Source: an uncultured Candidatus Puniceispirillum sp.
GTDB taxonomy: Bacteria > Pseudomonadota > Alphaproteobacteria > Puniceispirillales > Puniceispirillaceae
DNA length: 64,000 nt
Direction: 5' to 3'
Assembly: GCA_905182545.1 (NCBI GenBank)
Contig: CAJJBY010000002.1
Span: 157,050 to 221,049, forward strand
Shown: positions 40,292 to 50,238 of the stretch, in pieces
Layout of the letters: each line of letters starts with the position of its first letter
Position numbering within the stretch: the first letter of the stretch is position 1
Program-made: the position numbers and the translations under genes
Notes under the pieces: model-generated
Databases searched by the model: none
Seen by the model: the letters and a program-made list of their open reading frames with translations, nothing else
What the model was told of the DNA's origin: nothing

Positions 40292-41068
40292 ATGCATGGC
40301 TTTGTCCAAAATACAGGTCGCACCGCCCTTAATTTTCTTGCCGCATTCGGCCGGATCACGCTGTTTTCTGTTACGGCAGTTCGCTGGATTTTCACGCCGC
40401 CCTATTATTGGCAACAGCTGCTTCGCCAGACCATTGATATTGGATATTTCTCGCTTCCTGTTGTTGGGCTGACAACGCTGTTTTCGGGCATGGTTCTGGC
40501 GTTGCAATCCTATACCGGCTTTGCCCGCTTTTCGGCCGAAGACACGGTGGCAACGGTTGTTGTGCTATCGGTCACACGCGAATTAGGGCCGGTATTGGCC
40601 GGATTGATGGTTGCCGGTCGGATTGGTGCCTCAATGGCGGCTGAAATAGGCACGATGCGGGTCACTGATCAGATTGACGCGCTAGACACGTTATCAACAC
40701 GGCCAATGCAATATCTTGTTGCGCCACGTTTGCTGGCCGGAACGATCTGTTTACCGTTTCTGGTTCTTGTTGGTGATGTGATTGGTGTTTTTGGCGGCTA
40801 TCTTGTCGGGGTTTATCGTCTTGGCTTTAACCCATCAATCTATTTGGCGCGAACGCTTGAATATCTTGAAATATCAGATGTAACGCTTGGCTTGGTCAAA
40901 GCGGCAGTGTTCGGCTTTTTGATTGCGCTGATGGGCTGTTATCATGGCTATCATTCGGGGCGCGGCGCCCAAGGGGTTGGCCGTGCCACAACAAATGCTG
41001 TGGTGTCGGCGTCAATCTTGATCCTGATTGCCAATTACATTGTCACAACCATGTTTTTCGGGGGATAG
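40292..41068 (+). CDS. mlaE: MlaE-family ABC transporter permease
   Basis: Membrane subunit of an Mla-type phospholipid transporter that keeps the outer membrane asymmetric. The 258-residue protein has family features: QLLRQTIDIGYFSLPVVGLT, GMVLALQSYTGFARF, and RELGPVLAGLMVAGRIGASM followed by AAEIGTMRVTDQIDAL, and five or so hydrophobic segments. TTG 40,268 is also in frame, but ATG 40,292 is better supported. It is followed by its ATPase; no mlaD-type substrate-binding gene is adjacent. Confidence 0.9.
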   Translation: MHGFVQNTGRTALNFLAAFGRITLFSVTAVRWIFTPPYYWQQLLRQTIDIGYFSLPVVGLTTLFSGMVLALQSYTGFARFSAEDTVATVVVLSVTRELGPVLAGLMVAGRIGASMAAEIGTMRVTDQIDALDTLSTRPMQYLVAPRLLAGTICLPFLVLVGDVIGVFGGYLVGVYRLGFNPSIYLARTLEYLEISDVTLGLVKAAVFGFLIALMGCYHGYHSGRGAQGVGRATTNAVVSASILILIANYIVTTMFFGG

Positions 41069-41070
41069 AC

Positions 41071-41871
41071 ATGGCTGTTACCCCCAAAATTGCATTATCC
41101 GGCGTAACCAAATCATTTGATGCCAATCATGTGTTAAAGGGAATCAACCTTACCGTTGCGCCGCAGGAATCGCTTGTGATCATTGGCACATCGGGCCGTG
41201 GTAAATCGGTTTTGATGAAATGTCTGAACGGGCTGATCACGCCCGATCAGGGAAGCATCAAGATTGATGGGCAGGAAATTTTAGGTCAAGGACAAGCTGC
41301 GCTTGAAGATTTACGGCGGCGTTTTGGCATGACCTTTCAATTTGGCGCCCTGTTTGATTCGCTTCCAATCTGGGAAAATGTAACCTTTCGGCTTCGCCAT
41401 CAACAGGCGTTAGACAAGAACGAAGCCCGCGACATCGCCGAACAAACCATTATCCAGCTTGGCCTTGCAGCATCAGTCATTGATCAATATCCAGCCGAAT
41501 TGTCAGGCGGCATGCAAAAACGCGTTGCCCTTGCCAGAGCCATTGTCGACAAGCCTGAAATTCTGCTGTTTGACGAGCCAACATCAGGCCTAGACCCGAT
41601 TACTGGCGGGGTTATTGACCGGTTGATCATTGACGCCCGCGAACGGCTTGGCGCGACAACAGTAACCATCAGCCATGATATGGCATCGGTTCGGCGTATC
41701 GCCGACAAGGTGGCCATGATTCATAATGGCGTGATCATCTGGGCTGGCCCTGCTGAAGCGATGAATGAAAGCGGTGTTCCCGAAGTGCATCAATTTGTTC
41801 ACGGCTTGGCTGAAGGCCCGCTGACGAATGAAAAGCCTGCGGCCGCACCTGCAAAAATGGCAACATCATAA
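41071..41871 (+). CDS. mlaF: MlaF-family ABC transporter ATP-binding protein
   Basis: ATPase of the Mla lipid transporter. The 266-residue protein has Walker A IIGTSGRGKSVLMKCL near residue 44, the Q-loop FQFGALFDSLPIWENV, signature LSGGMQKRVALARAI, Walker B EILLFDEPTSGLDPI and the H-loop TISHDMASVRRIA. It starts 2 bp after mlaE, and its stop overlaps the radA start by one base. Confidence 0.93.
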   Translation: MAVTPKIALSGVTKSFDANHVLKGINLTVAPQESLVIIGTSGRGKSVLMKCLNGLITPDQGSIKIDGQEILGQGQAALEDLRRRFGMTFQFGALFDSLPIWENVTFRLRHQQALDKNEARDIAEQTIIQLGLAASVIDQYPAELSGGMQKRVALARAIVDKPEILLFDEPTSGLDPITGGVIDRLIIDARERLGATTVTISHDMASVRRIADKVAMIHNGVIIWAGPAEAMNESGVPEVHQFVHGLAEGPLTNEKPAAAPAKMATS

Positions 41872-43242
41872 TGGCGCGGAATTCACTTTCATTTGTTTGC
41901 CAACAATGCGGGGCTGTTTCGCCAAAATGGGCTGGAAAATGCGATGATTGCGGCGCGTGGAACACGCTTGTCGAAGAACGCAAAGAAGCACCATCTGGCC
42001 CGGGAAAACGCGTCACTGGCCGCCGGATTGTTCTTGAAGCTCTTAATCTGGATGACCGCCCCGGAACCACCACCGCGCATGCAATCAGGGATTAGCGAAT
42101 TTGACCGTGTATCAGGCGGTGGGCTTGTGCCGGGATCGGCAACCTTGATTGGCGGCGATCCGGGCATTGGCAAATCCACATTGCTGTTGCAATTGACGTG
42201 CAAGCTGGCGGCGGCGGGTTTGAAAGCAGCTTATATTTCGGGTGAGGAATCCGCCGATCAGGTGCGCATGCGCGCCCAACGCCTTGGGCTGGCCAATGCC
42301 AGTGTCGAGCTAGGCACGGCAACCAATGCCAGCGATATCGCCGCCTCGATGGATGGTCCCGACAAGCCCGACATCATGGTAATTGATTCGATTCAAACGA
42401 TGTTCCTGCCAAGTCTGGATTCAGCCCCCGGCACCGTATCGCAGGTTCGCGCCACCGCGCAGGAATTGATCAGAGCCGCCAAAAACAATCAGGTGGCGCT
42501 GTTGATTGTGGGGCATGTGACCAAAGATGGCGCGATTGCTGGCCCGCGCGTTCTTGAACATATGGTTGACGCGGTTCTGTATTTTGAAGGCGATCGATCA
42601 CATCATTTCCGCATTTTGCGAAGCGTCAAAAACCGGTTTGGCGCGACTGACGAAATTGGCGTTTTTGAAATGGTTGAGGCCGGCCTTGCCGAAGTGCCAA
42701 ACCCGTCCGAGCTGTTTCTTGCTGATCGGCGCGATGATGTTACCGGTGCGGTGGTCTTTGCTGGCATTGAAGGCAGCCGTCCGGTTCTTGTCGAGATCGA
42801 GGCGCTTGTTGCACCATCATCACTTGCCAGCCCGCGACGTAATGTTGTCGGCTGGGACTCAAGCCGCCTTGCCATGCTGACCGCCGTTCTTGAGGCGCGA
42901 TGCGGCGTGCCTTTATCGGGACGCGATATTTTCCTGAATGTGGCTGGTGGGCTGAAAATCTATGAAACAGCCGCTGATCTGGCGGTTGCGGCGGCGCTCA
43001 TTTCATCGGTAACAGGTCGCCCCGCGCCGAAACGGACGGTGTTTTTTGGCGAAGTCGCCCTATCGGCTGAATTGCGGCAAGTGGCACAAGCCGAAGCACG
43101 GCTCAAAGAAGCCGCCAAGTTGGGTTTTGAAAATGCGGTCATGCCGCGCCCGCGGAAATCAATTGGCAAAACTACCGGCATTTTAATGGCGCAACCAACG
43201 ACCTTGGCCGAATTGATTGAAATTATGGGTGGTATAAGTTGA
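41871..43242 (+). CDS. radA: DNA repair protein RadA (one frame break in the assembled sequence)
   Basis: RadA (Sms) is a hexameric branch-migration helicase in recombination. It has a four-cysteine zinc finger (FVCQQCGAVSPKWAGKCDDC) at residues 9-28, RecA-like Walker A GGDPGIGKSTLLLQL, the RadA-specific KNRFGATDEIGVF motif, and a Lon-like C-terminal domain. The first frame stops at 42,095. Removing one base in the CCCCGG near 42,062 joins it to the rest (ALNLDDRPEPPPRMQSGISE), giving 456 residues, the usual length. Confidence 0.94.
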
Positions 43243-43300
43243 CGCTCTATCGCATAATCCGATGAGTTGGCCTCAGGGTTTTTCCTGAAACAGGGTGTTC

Positions 43301-43939
43301 ATGATCGATTTTGCAACATTGACGTTGGTTGATTACGGCATTTTTCTTGTGTTGTTATTGTCGGCAATCCTATCGACTTTACGCGGTATGACCCGCGAAT
43401 TGCTGGGACTTGCTGGCTGGGTTGCCTCGATCCTTGTTGCCAATTTCACCGCGCCCATGATTGAAACCCCCATCTCTGATTTTCTACAAGTCAAAGGGCT
43501 TGGCGCGGCGCTGGCATGGGCTTTGCCCTTTGCCGCATCGGTTGTGATCTGGTTCATTCTGGCAAGCCTGCTAGCCCCGGGTCTCAAACGCGTTGGATTT
43601 GGCAGCCTTGATCGCTGGCTTGGCATTTTGTTTGGGTTTATTCGCGGCTTTGGTCTTGTGCTGATTGTGTTTGTTGCTGCGGTCTTTGCCGCCGAAGGTG
43701 AAGATAATCTGCCCGATATCGTCAAGGATTCACAAAGCAGCCCTGCCTTGAGCCGAAGTGCGCATTATTTCTCTGGCTTTGTCCCTAAGGATTACCGCGA
43801 AAAATTGATTGATAATCTGACCTATCGCGCCCCTTTGACCACAAATTCGGTATCGCAAGGCTTTGACGCCCCAATCGAAGCTGGCAAAGATGCCCTTGGT
43901 AGCGGCATGAATTTATTCAGTGACGAAAAGGCCAATTAG
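43301..43939 (+). CDS. cvpA: CvpA-family membrane protein
   Basis: A 212-residue integral membrane protein of the CvpA family. Motifs include TLRGMTRELLGLAGWVASIL near residue 28, LDRWLGILFGFIRGFGLVLI, and four hydrophobic helices before a charged C-terminal tail. Function is unclear; links to purF expression and envelope homeostasis are reported in other bacteria. GTG 43,295 is an alternative start. purF follows after about 165 bp, the conserved neighbour. Confidence 0.88.
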   Translation: MIDFATLTLVDYGIFLVLLLSAILSTLRGMTRELLGLAGWVASILVANFTAPMIETPISDFLQVKGLGAALAWALPFAASVVIWFILASLLAPGLKRVGFGSLDRWLGILFGFIRGFGLVLIVFVAAVFAAEGEDNLPDIVKDSQSSPALSRSAHYFSGFVPKDYREKLIDNLTYRAPLTTNSVSQGFDAPIEAGKDALGSGMNLFSDEKAN

Positions 43940-44105
43940 CAAGACAGGCATTTCGCACCATTTCAGACATAACACATGATTGCAGAGATATCGCATCATT
44001 GAAACTCTGACACGCCTTGACGCGAACCAGTGTTTTGGTTGATAACCCAGCGCATGGCGGGCGTTTGAATACCATTTTAGCCGTCGTGATTTTAGGACAT
44101 GGATA

Positions 44106-45560
44106 ATGAGTTTGGTAACGACCCACCCTTTTGACAATGATCATTTGCAAGAAGAATGTGCGGTTTTTGGCATTTTCGGCACAAATGAAGCCAGCATTAA
44201 TACCGCCCTTGGCTTGCACGCGCTTCAGCATCGGGGACAAGAGGCCGCTGGCATTGTCAGCTTTGACGGCAAAACCTTTTTCGCGCATCGTGGGCTTGGT
44301 CATGTTGGCAAGAATTTTGGCGCTGGTTCGTCACATATCGCCAATCTTGTTGGCCATATTGCGATTGGCCATAACCGCTATTCAACCAGCGGCAATTCAA
44401 ACGCATTATTGGAAATCCAACCCTTTTCATCGGAATTGGCCTTTGGCGGCTTTGCCCTTGCCCATAATGGCAACCTAACCAATGCAGCACGCCTCCGGTC
44501 ATCGCTTGTTGAAACCGGAAGCCTATTTCAATCATCATCAGACACCGAAATCATCGTTCATCTTGTTGCCAGATCACATCAAGACACGGTGACTGACCGG
44601 TTGATTGACGCGTTAAAACAGATTGAAGGTGCCTATTCACTGGTTTGTGTTGCCAAGGATATGCTGATCGGCGTTCGTGACCCGCTGGGCGTGCGGCCAT
44701 TGGTTCTTGGCAAACAGGGCGATGCTTATGTTCTGGCATCCGAAAGCTGCGCACTGGATATTGTCGGTGCTGAGATCGTGCGCGATCTGGATCCGGGCGA
44801 AATAGTGGTCATCACCAAGGCCGGTATCAAATCAATAAAACCATTTCCAGCCAAGCAAAGCCGGTTTTGCGTTTTTGAATATATCTATTTTGCACGGCCG
44901 GACAGTGTTATTGAAGGTCGCGGCGTCTATCATGCCCGCAAAGCCATTGGCGCAGAACTTGCCAAAGAATCGGGAGCCGATGCCGATTTGGTTGTGCCGG
45001 TACCTGATTCGGGTGTGCCGGCTGCGCTTGGCTATGCTGAAGCGGCGAATATTCCTTTCGAGCTTGGCATCATTCGTAATCACTATATCGGCCGTACCTT
45101 TATCCAGCCGACCCAGCAAGGCCGGAATGACAGTGTAAAAATGAAACATAATGCCAATCCGGCAACGGTTCGTGGCAAGCGCGTTGTTCTTGTTGATGAT
45201 TCGATTGTTCGCGGCACAACCTCGCGCAAAATTGTTGCGATGATGCGCGCCGCAGGTGCTGCCGAGGTGCATATGCGCATCGCCAGCCCGCCAACGACAA
45301 ATCCCTGTTTTTACGGGGTTGATACGCCTGATAAAGACCAATTAATTGCCGCCAAGTTGGATATTGACGCCATTGCCAAGGAAATTGGCACCGACTCACT
45401 GGCCTTTATTTCGATTGACGGGCTGTATCGTGCTATGGGCGAGGCTGGTCGCAATCCGGATGGGCCGCAATTCTGCGATGCCTGTTTTACCGGTGATTAC
45501 CCGATCAAACTGGCATCCGGCCTATCGGGAAAACGTGTTTCCCATGGCAACAGCCGATAG
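44106..45560 (+). CDS. purF: Amidophosphoribosyltransferase
   Basis: PurF commits PRPP to purine synthesis using ammonia from glutamine. The 484-residue protein has the catalytic cysteine after a short propeptide (LQEECAVFGIFG), HALQHRGQEAAGI, and the PRPP loop VVLVDDSIVRGTTSRKI. Cysteines in SRFCVFEYIYF, NPCFYGVDTP and FCDACFTGDY match positions that bind a 4Fe-4S cluster in Bacillus-type PurF, so this is likely the cluster-containing form. The following SDR begins 20 bp downstream. Confidence 0.96.
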   Translation: MSLVTTHPFDNDHLQEECAVFGIFGTNEASINTALGLHALQHRGQEAAGIVSFDGKTFFAHRGLGHVGKNFGAGSSHIANLVGHIAIGHNRYSTSGNSNALLEIQPFSSELAFGGFALAHNGNLTNAARLRSSLVETGSLFQSSSDTEIIVHLVARSHQDTVTDRLIDALKQIEGAYSLVCVAKDMLIGVRDPLGVRPLVLGKQGDAYVLASESCALDIVGAEIVRDLDPGEIVVITKAGIKSIKPFPAKQSRFCVFEYIYFARPDSVIEGRGVYHARKAIGAELAKESGADADLVVPVPDSGVPAALGYAEAANIPFELGIIRNHYIGRTFIQPTQQGRNDSVKMKHNANPATVRGKRVVLVDDSIVRGTTSRKIVAMMRAAGAAEVHMRIASPPTTNPCFYGVDTPDKDQLIAAKLDIDAIAKEIGTDSLAFISIDGLYRAMGEAGRNPDGPQFCDACFTGDYPIKLASGLSGKRVSHGNSR

Positions 45561-45579
45561 CCAACCAAACGAGCGCAGC

Positions 45580-46302
45580 ATGACCCCTGATCTTCAAGAC
45601 AAAGTCATTCTCATCACCGGTGCTAGCCGCGGAATTGGCCGTGCTGTGGCGATTGCCGCGGCAAAAGCTGGTGCTGAAATCATCATGACTGGCCGAACAA
45701 TGGGCGCTTTGGAAGAAGCCGATGATGCCATCAAGGCCGCTGGCGGCAAAGCCACCATTGTTGAACTTGATATGGCCGATTATGCCGCCATGCCGCGTCT
45801 TGCCGCGGCGATTCACGGACGCTGGGACCGTCTTGACGGTCTGTTGGCCAATGCAGCCATGCTTGGCCCTCTTACCCCCCTGTCACATCTTGATGACAAA
45901 ATCTGGGACAGCACCATTTCGATCAATCTGACCGCGCAATGGCATTTGATCCGCGCAATGGAACCATTATTGATTGCCGCGCCAGCTGGACGCGCCGTTC
46001 TGGTCTCATCGGGTGTTGCCGAGGGGATTGCACCATTTTGGGGTCCATATGCCATTTCCAAAGCTGGCCTTGAGGCAATGGGGCGGGTCTGGGCTGGTGA
46101 AACCGAGCAAACCAATTTGCGAATCAACATGATCAATCCCGGCGGTACAGCAACCGGCATGCGGGCATCAGCCTTTCCGGGTGAAGATCCAGATTCGCTG
46201 CCGCAGCCAAATGATATTGCGCCGGCCTTTTTGACGCTTCTTAGCCCCGATTGCCAAGATCATGGCAAGCGGTTTGACGCCCGCAGCATGCTTGGCCTAT
46301 AG
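45580..46302 (+). CDS. Short-chain dehydrogenase/reductase
   Basis: A 240-residue classical SDR. The cofactor-binding VILITGASRGIGRAVAIAAA is at residues 9-28, LANAAMLGPLTPLSHLDD is in the middle, and the Ser and Tyr-x-x-x-Lys sites are in VLVSSGVAEG and YAISKAGLEAMGRV. It resembles the YciK-like SDRs found next to purF in Alphaproteobacteria; the substrate is not known. The frame is open upstream inside purF, but ATG 45,580 lies just after the purF stop and gives the family start. Its stop overlaps the convergent mnmC stop by 6 bp. Confidence 0.88.
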   Translation: MTPDLQDKVILITGASRGIGRAVAIAAAKAGAEIIMTGRTMGALEEADDAIKAAGGKATIVELDMADYAAMPRLAAAIHGRWDRLDGLLANAAMLGPLTPLSHLDDKIWDSTISINLTAQWHLIRAMEPLLIAAPAGRAVLVSSGVAEGIAPFWGPYAISKAGLEAMGRVWAGETEQTNLRINMINPGGTATGMRASAFPGEDPDSLPQPNDIAPAFLTLLSPDCQDHGKRFDARSMLGL

Positions 46303-48150
46303 GCGGCTTGCCCGCAGGCGAAACCGGTAAGGGTCAAGCCCGCGCCTGATATCACGCGCAAGCGTGACCGGCATTCCCAATATTTCCGCGGCAAGCATAT
46401 CGCCAAGCAATGGCGCCAAGGTCAACCCGCGCGCACCAAGCGCACCCAAAATGAATAAATCATCATTGATCTTGCCACAAACCGGATTGCGATCGGACGT
46501 GCTGGCACGCCTGCTGACCCGCGCCCCATAGCTGGCAGGGTCGGGCAAGCCGTCACCAAGCCCATGCGGCAAAAGCTGTTTATTATGAAGATGCGCGCTT
46601 GCCAAAATTTCGGTATTGCCCTCGCGGTCAAATGTGGCACCTAGCTCGTGAAAGCCATCTTGTGCCGGTGTCAAATAGCCACCAAAGCTGATGCCTGCCC
46701 GCAATCCGACAAGGGCGGCAGTTTCAGGAACATGGCTAACCTGCCCCGATGTAACATCAATGGCAATGCCCTGAATGGCCAGCATTTGATGCAGAGCCGC
46801 CAAATCTGCCCCAGCGGCAACAACAAGCTGGTCACATGTTAATTGGCGACCATCATCGGCAACAAGGTGATATTTTCCATCATCACGGCGCATGCTAACG
46901 ACGGAAAAGCCAAAATGTGTTTCCACGCCTTTGGCAAGATGATTTGTCAGGCATATTGGGTCGATTACCCGCCCCCAATGATGCACAACACCGCCAAGCG
47001 GAAGATCAATGCCAGCCTGCGACGATGCCGCTTTGGCATCAACAAATTGCATTAGATCATCTGGCCAGAATTGAGTGCGAAACTTTGACTGACGCACGGC
47101 TTCGCGGTCGGGCCAATCAAGCGAGATCACCCGATCAGCAATAACCGCAAGCGCAGCATCACTGCATCCTGCCGCAAAGGACAGACAATCAGCCGACATT
47201 CGGCTTGCCACATTATGATCAACGCTCAGGCGCGGGCTTTGCAGAGCCAGCCGGTTACCTGATGCACCGTCGGCAAGCCGGTCGCGGGCGTCAATGATAT
47301 GCGGGGTTATGCCCCGCGCCACAAGCCCCGCCGCCACCGAAGCCCCAGCGATGCCACCGCCAATGATTGCGATTTCCCGATTTTGAGCGGCCGGCTGCGG
47401 CGTTAAAGCACCCGCGCGTTTGCGGCCGACAAGCATATCGCGTTTGCGGCCAAATCCGGGGCGTTTTTCAAGCTCAAATCCAGCCTCGGTTAATCGCTGG
47501 CGAACCGCACTGGCAACGGTAAAAGTGGCAAAGCTGCCCCCTGCCCGTGTTAAACGGCCAATCGCCGTCAATAAATCTTGGTTCCATAATTGCGGGTTTT
47601 TGGCCGGCGTGAACCCATCTAGAAACCAAGCATCAGCCGCAAAATCGGCCTTTGCCACCGCATCATTTGCATCACCATAAATCAGATGCAGCCGTAATCG
47701 GCCATGCAGGAAATCACGGCGATGCAATCCGGGCCATTGCGGCGGTAATGCGGCAATCAGATCATGGCTATGGCGCGCCAGATCGGGAAATGCCTGATGG
47801 CTTTGCGCCATTACAGCGGCGGGCAATGGCCGTGATTCGAATGAAATATAGTCAATCTGGCAAGCCGGTTGATTCTGTTTGAACGCACTAGCCTCAAGCA
47901 AGGCCATCACCGCCAGAAAATTCAAACCGGTGCCAAATCCGGTTTCGGCAATGGTAAATTGGGGGGCGGCGGCAATTCTGCCAGCAAGGTCATTCCCATC
48001 AAGAAACACATGACGCGCCTCACCAAACCCATCATCGGTCGAAAAATATAAATCGTCAAAATCATCAGCACGCAACACCCCGTCACGATGCGATAAAGGG
48101 GCAGATGCTAACCGGTAATCGGCCGAATGATGCGTCACAGGATCGGTCAT
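46297..48150 (-). CDS. mnmC: Bifunctional tRNA (mnm5s2U34) methyltransferase/oxidoreductase MnmC
   Basis: MnmC finishes the wobble modification mnm5s2U34. The 617-residue protein is a fusion of an N-terminal SAM-dependent methyltransferase (FTIAETGFGTGLNFLAVMAL near residue 60, DAWFLDGFTPAKNPQLWN) and a C-terminal FAD oxidoreductase (EIAIIGGGIAGASVAAGLVA near residue 255; NPVCGKINDDLFILGALGAR close to the end). The frame is open to 48,207, but ATG 48,150 (MTDPVTHHSADYRLA) fits the family. It stands alone, convergent with the SDR. Confidence 0.93.
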   Translation of the reverse strand: MTDPVTHHSADYRLASAPLSHRDGVLRADDFDDLYFSTDDGFGEARHVFLDGNDLAGRIAAAPQFTIAETGFGTGLNFLAVMALLEASAFKQNQPACQIDYISFESRPLPAAVMAQSHQAFPDLARHSHDLIAALPPQWPGLHRRDFLHGRLRLHLIYGDANDAVAKADFAADAWFLDGFTPAKNPQLWNQDLLTAIGRLTRAGGSFATFTVASAVRQRLTEAGFELEKRPGFGRKRDMLVGRKRAGALTPQPAAQNREIAIIGGGIAGASVAAGLVARGITPHIIDARDRLADGASGNRLALQSPRLSVDHNVASRMSADCLSFAAGCSDAALAVIADRVISLDWPDREAVRQSKFRTQFWPDDLMQFVDAKAASSQAGIDLPLGGVVHHWGRVIDPICLTNHLAKGVETHFGFSVVSMRRDDGKYHLVADDGRQLTCDQLVVAAGADLAALHQMLAIQGIAIDVTSGQVSHVPETAALVGLRAGISFGGYLTPAQDGFHELGATFDREGNTEILASAHLHNKQLLPHGLGDGLPDPASYGARVSRRASTSDRNPVCGKINDDLFILGALGARGLTLAPLLGDMLAAEILGMPVTLARDIRRGLDPYRFRLRASRL

Positions 48151-48276
48151 GCCGGTAATCTGCACCCGCGAATCATAAGCCGCAAGCAATTGACCGCTTT
48201 TTTGCAAAAAAATACCAGCTTTAACCTTTTATTTTGTTTTACCCCCTATTCTTTAATAACCGGATTAAACAGCAAG

Positions 48277-49560
48277 ATGTGGTGTGTCATGCTAACCCGT
48301 ATTGGACTTTTCATATTGCAGAAATTTTTGCATATCGGTTGTCTTCGCATCGTGATTGCCAATGGCCCCGCCCACTGCCTGAAGGGTGAATTGGCCGGAC
48401 CCGATGTGACGATTCATTTACAGAATTACCGCCTGTTCTGGCGTATTTTGATCAAGCCCGATCTTGCCATTGGTGAGGCCTATATGGATGGCAGCCTGAC
48501 CATCGCCAATGACGATCTTGAACAGCTTATGGCGCTTTTGATGGCCAATAATGGCCATTGGCAAAAACATTGGCTGGCAAGGATAGGGCTATTTGCCGGA
48601 ACCTATCTTACCTTTTAGAAATTTTTCAATCTTCCCGGACGCTCCAAACGCAATGTCGCGCATCACTATGATCTAAAAGACAGTTTATTTGACCAGTTCC
48701 TCGACCCGCGCCGTCAATATTCTTGCGGCTGTTTCCATACGGCCAGTGACACACTTGCCGATGCGCAAATTACCAAGTTGGCGTGCCTTGGGGCAAAGCT
48801 GTGTTTACAGCCAAATCAGAAAGTTCTGAATATTGGTTGTGGATGGGGCGGGCTTGCCAATGCATTATGGGAAATGCAGCCGAATATTTCGGTGACCAGC
48901 ATCACCTTTTCGGAAAACCAGCATGCCTATGCCACGCAAAAGGCAAAACAGGATCAACGGCAACAGCATCTGGCCTTTCATCTATGCGATTACCGGCATC
49001 AGCGCGGCAGTTTCGACCGGATTGTTTCAGTGGGCATGCTTGAAAATGTTGGCATCCGCCATTTTAACAGTTATTTTGCCTCAATTGCGCGGTTATTGGC
49101 ACCAAATGGGGTGGCGTTGGTGCATTCGATCGGGGTTCATCATAACGCCAAACGCTGAAACCGCTGGCTGAATAAATATATTTTTCCCCGGGGCTATATA
49201 CCCTCGCTTGAACAAATGACGCGTGCGGCGGGGCGTCAAGGGCTGAAGATTCTCGATATGGAAATCATGCGCGGGTATTATGCCGAAACGCTAAAACAAT
49301 GGCGGCAGGCCTTTCGCCAGAATATTGCAACGGTTCGTCAAGATTATGATGAGCGCTTTATCCGCATGTGGGAATTTTACCTTATTGGCTGCGAATATTT
49401 CTTTCGCTGTCAGGATGGGATGGTATTTCAACTGCAATTGGCCCATGATCACAATCCAGCACCGCTTACACGGCGTTACATCAGCCAAACCGAAGATCAG
49501 TATCGGGGAAAATTGTGTCCCAAAATCAATTCTGGAAAACCATCGCGCTTGATCAGCTAG
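48277..49560 (+). pseudogene. cfa: Cyclopropane-fatty-acyl-phospholipid synthase, interrupted by two in-frame stops
   Basis: One continuous frame encodes a CFA synthase-like methyltransferase that would add a methylene bridge to unsaturated phospholipids. An N-terminal domain (LIKPDLAIGEAYMDGSLTI) precedes the methyltransferase core: NVAHHYDLKDSLFDQFL, RRQYSCGCFHTASDTLADAQ, VLNIGCGWGGLANALW, WLNKYIFPRGYIPSLEQM and RMWEFYLIGCEYFF. A TAG at 48,616 and a TGA at 49,156 break it with no frame change. CAG-to-TAG and CGA-to-TGA transitions could explain both. These stops are used normally elsewhere in the window, so reassignment is unlikely and the gene is probably dead. Confidence 0.85.
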
Positions 49561-49952
49561 ACAAAGATCAATGGGAGTCGCTATGTGATGGCTGCGGGAA
49601 ATGCTGTGTTTTGAAACTTGAAGATGTCGATACAGGTGATGTTCACTATACTGATGTTGCTTGTAAATTGCTTGATTGCAAAAATGCGCGATGCACCAAT
49701 TATGCGGCGCGCAAAACGCATGTTCCCGATTGCGTTTTACTGACCCCTGACAATCTTGGCATTTTAAGCTGGATGCCGCAAAGCTGTGCCTATCGGTTGA
49801 TTTATGAGAAAAAAGACCTTCCAGACTGGCATCCGCTGATCACCGGCGATGCCAATAGCACAATGCTGGCTGGCCATTCGGTTGCCAATCGCGTGGTGCC
49901 AGAAGGCGGTGTTGACGAAGATGATTTGCCCGACCATATAACAAATTGGTAA
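49515..49952 (+). CDS. YcgN-family cysteine-cluster protein
   Basis: A 145-residue YcgN/YkgJ-like protein rich in cysteine: LCDGCGKCCVLKLEDVDTG near residue 24, then CKLLDCKNARCTNYAARK and VPDCVLLTPDNL. Cysteines in this pattern suggest metal or Fe-S binding; function unknown. The start is GTG 49,515 (MSQNQFWKTIALDQLD), which aligns with the family N-terminus. It overlaps the end of the broken cfa frame by 46 bp. Confidence 0.88.
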   Translation: MSQNQFWKTIALDQLDKDQWESLCDGCGKCCVLKLEDVDTGDVHYTDVACKLLDCKNARCTNYAARKTHVPDCVLLTPDNLGILSWMPQSCAYRLIYEKKDLPDWHPLITGDANSTMLAGHSVANRVVPEGGVDEDDLPDHITNW

Positions 49953-49973
49953 ACAGAAAACAGGGAAGATTCG

Positions 49974-50153
49974 ATGAGCCGAACAATGTGGATTCTAGTG
50001 GCATTGATCGCCGCTTTATCAATTGCGCACATATGGCGCGATTCACAGGGCATGCCTGCCCCAAGCTATACCTTATGCAAGGAATCGCTTGTGACACAGA
50101 TTTTTACGGGGTCTTGCACATTGCGGTTTAAGGGCGAAACAACAGCCTCTTAA
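49974..50153 (+). CDS. Small membrane protein, unrecognised
   Basis: A 59-residue frame with an AGGGAAG ribosome-binding site just before the ATG, 21 bp after the YcgN-family stop. One N-terminal hydrophobic helix (MWILVALIAALSIAHIW) is followed by a polar part with two cysteines in YTLCKESLV and GSCTLRFKGE. It could be a signal peptide plus a short periplasmic peptide with one disulfide. No family recognised; coding is inferred from the RBS, spacing and composition. Confidence 0.5.
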   Translation: MSRTMWILVALIAALSIAHIWRDSQGMPAPSYTLCKESLVTQIFTGSCTLRFKGETTAS

Positions 50154-50238
50154 TCCGCCCTATTGGGCGCATAATATCTTGTCCGATCTGGGCAAAGATG
50201 CCTATAACCTTTGTTCGTGAGTTTAAGGAGTTGCCATC

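Noticed and set aside
48616..49158. Stop-codon reassignment or programmed readthrough explaining the two stops in cfa
   Set aside because: TAG and TGA end many intact genes in this window, and two different stops in one gene with no recoding signal fit nonsense mutation better.
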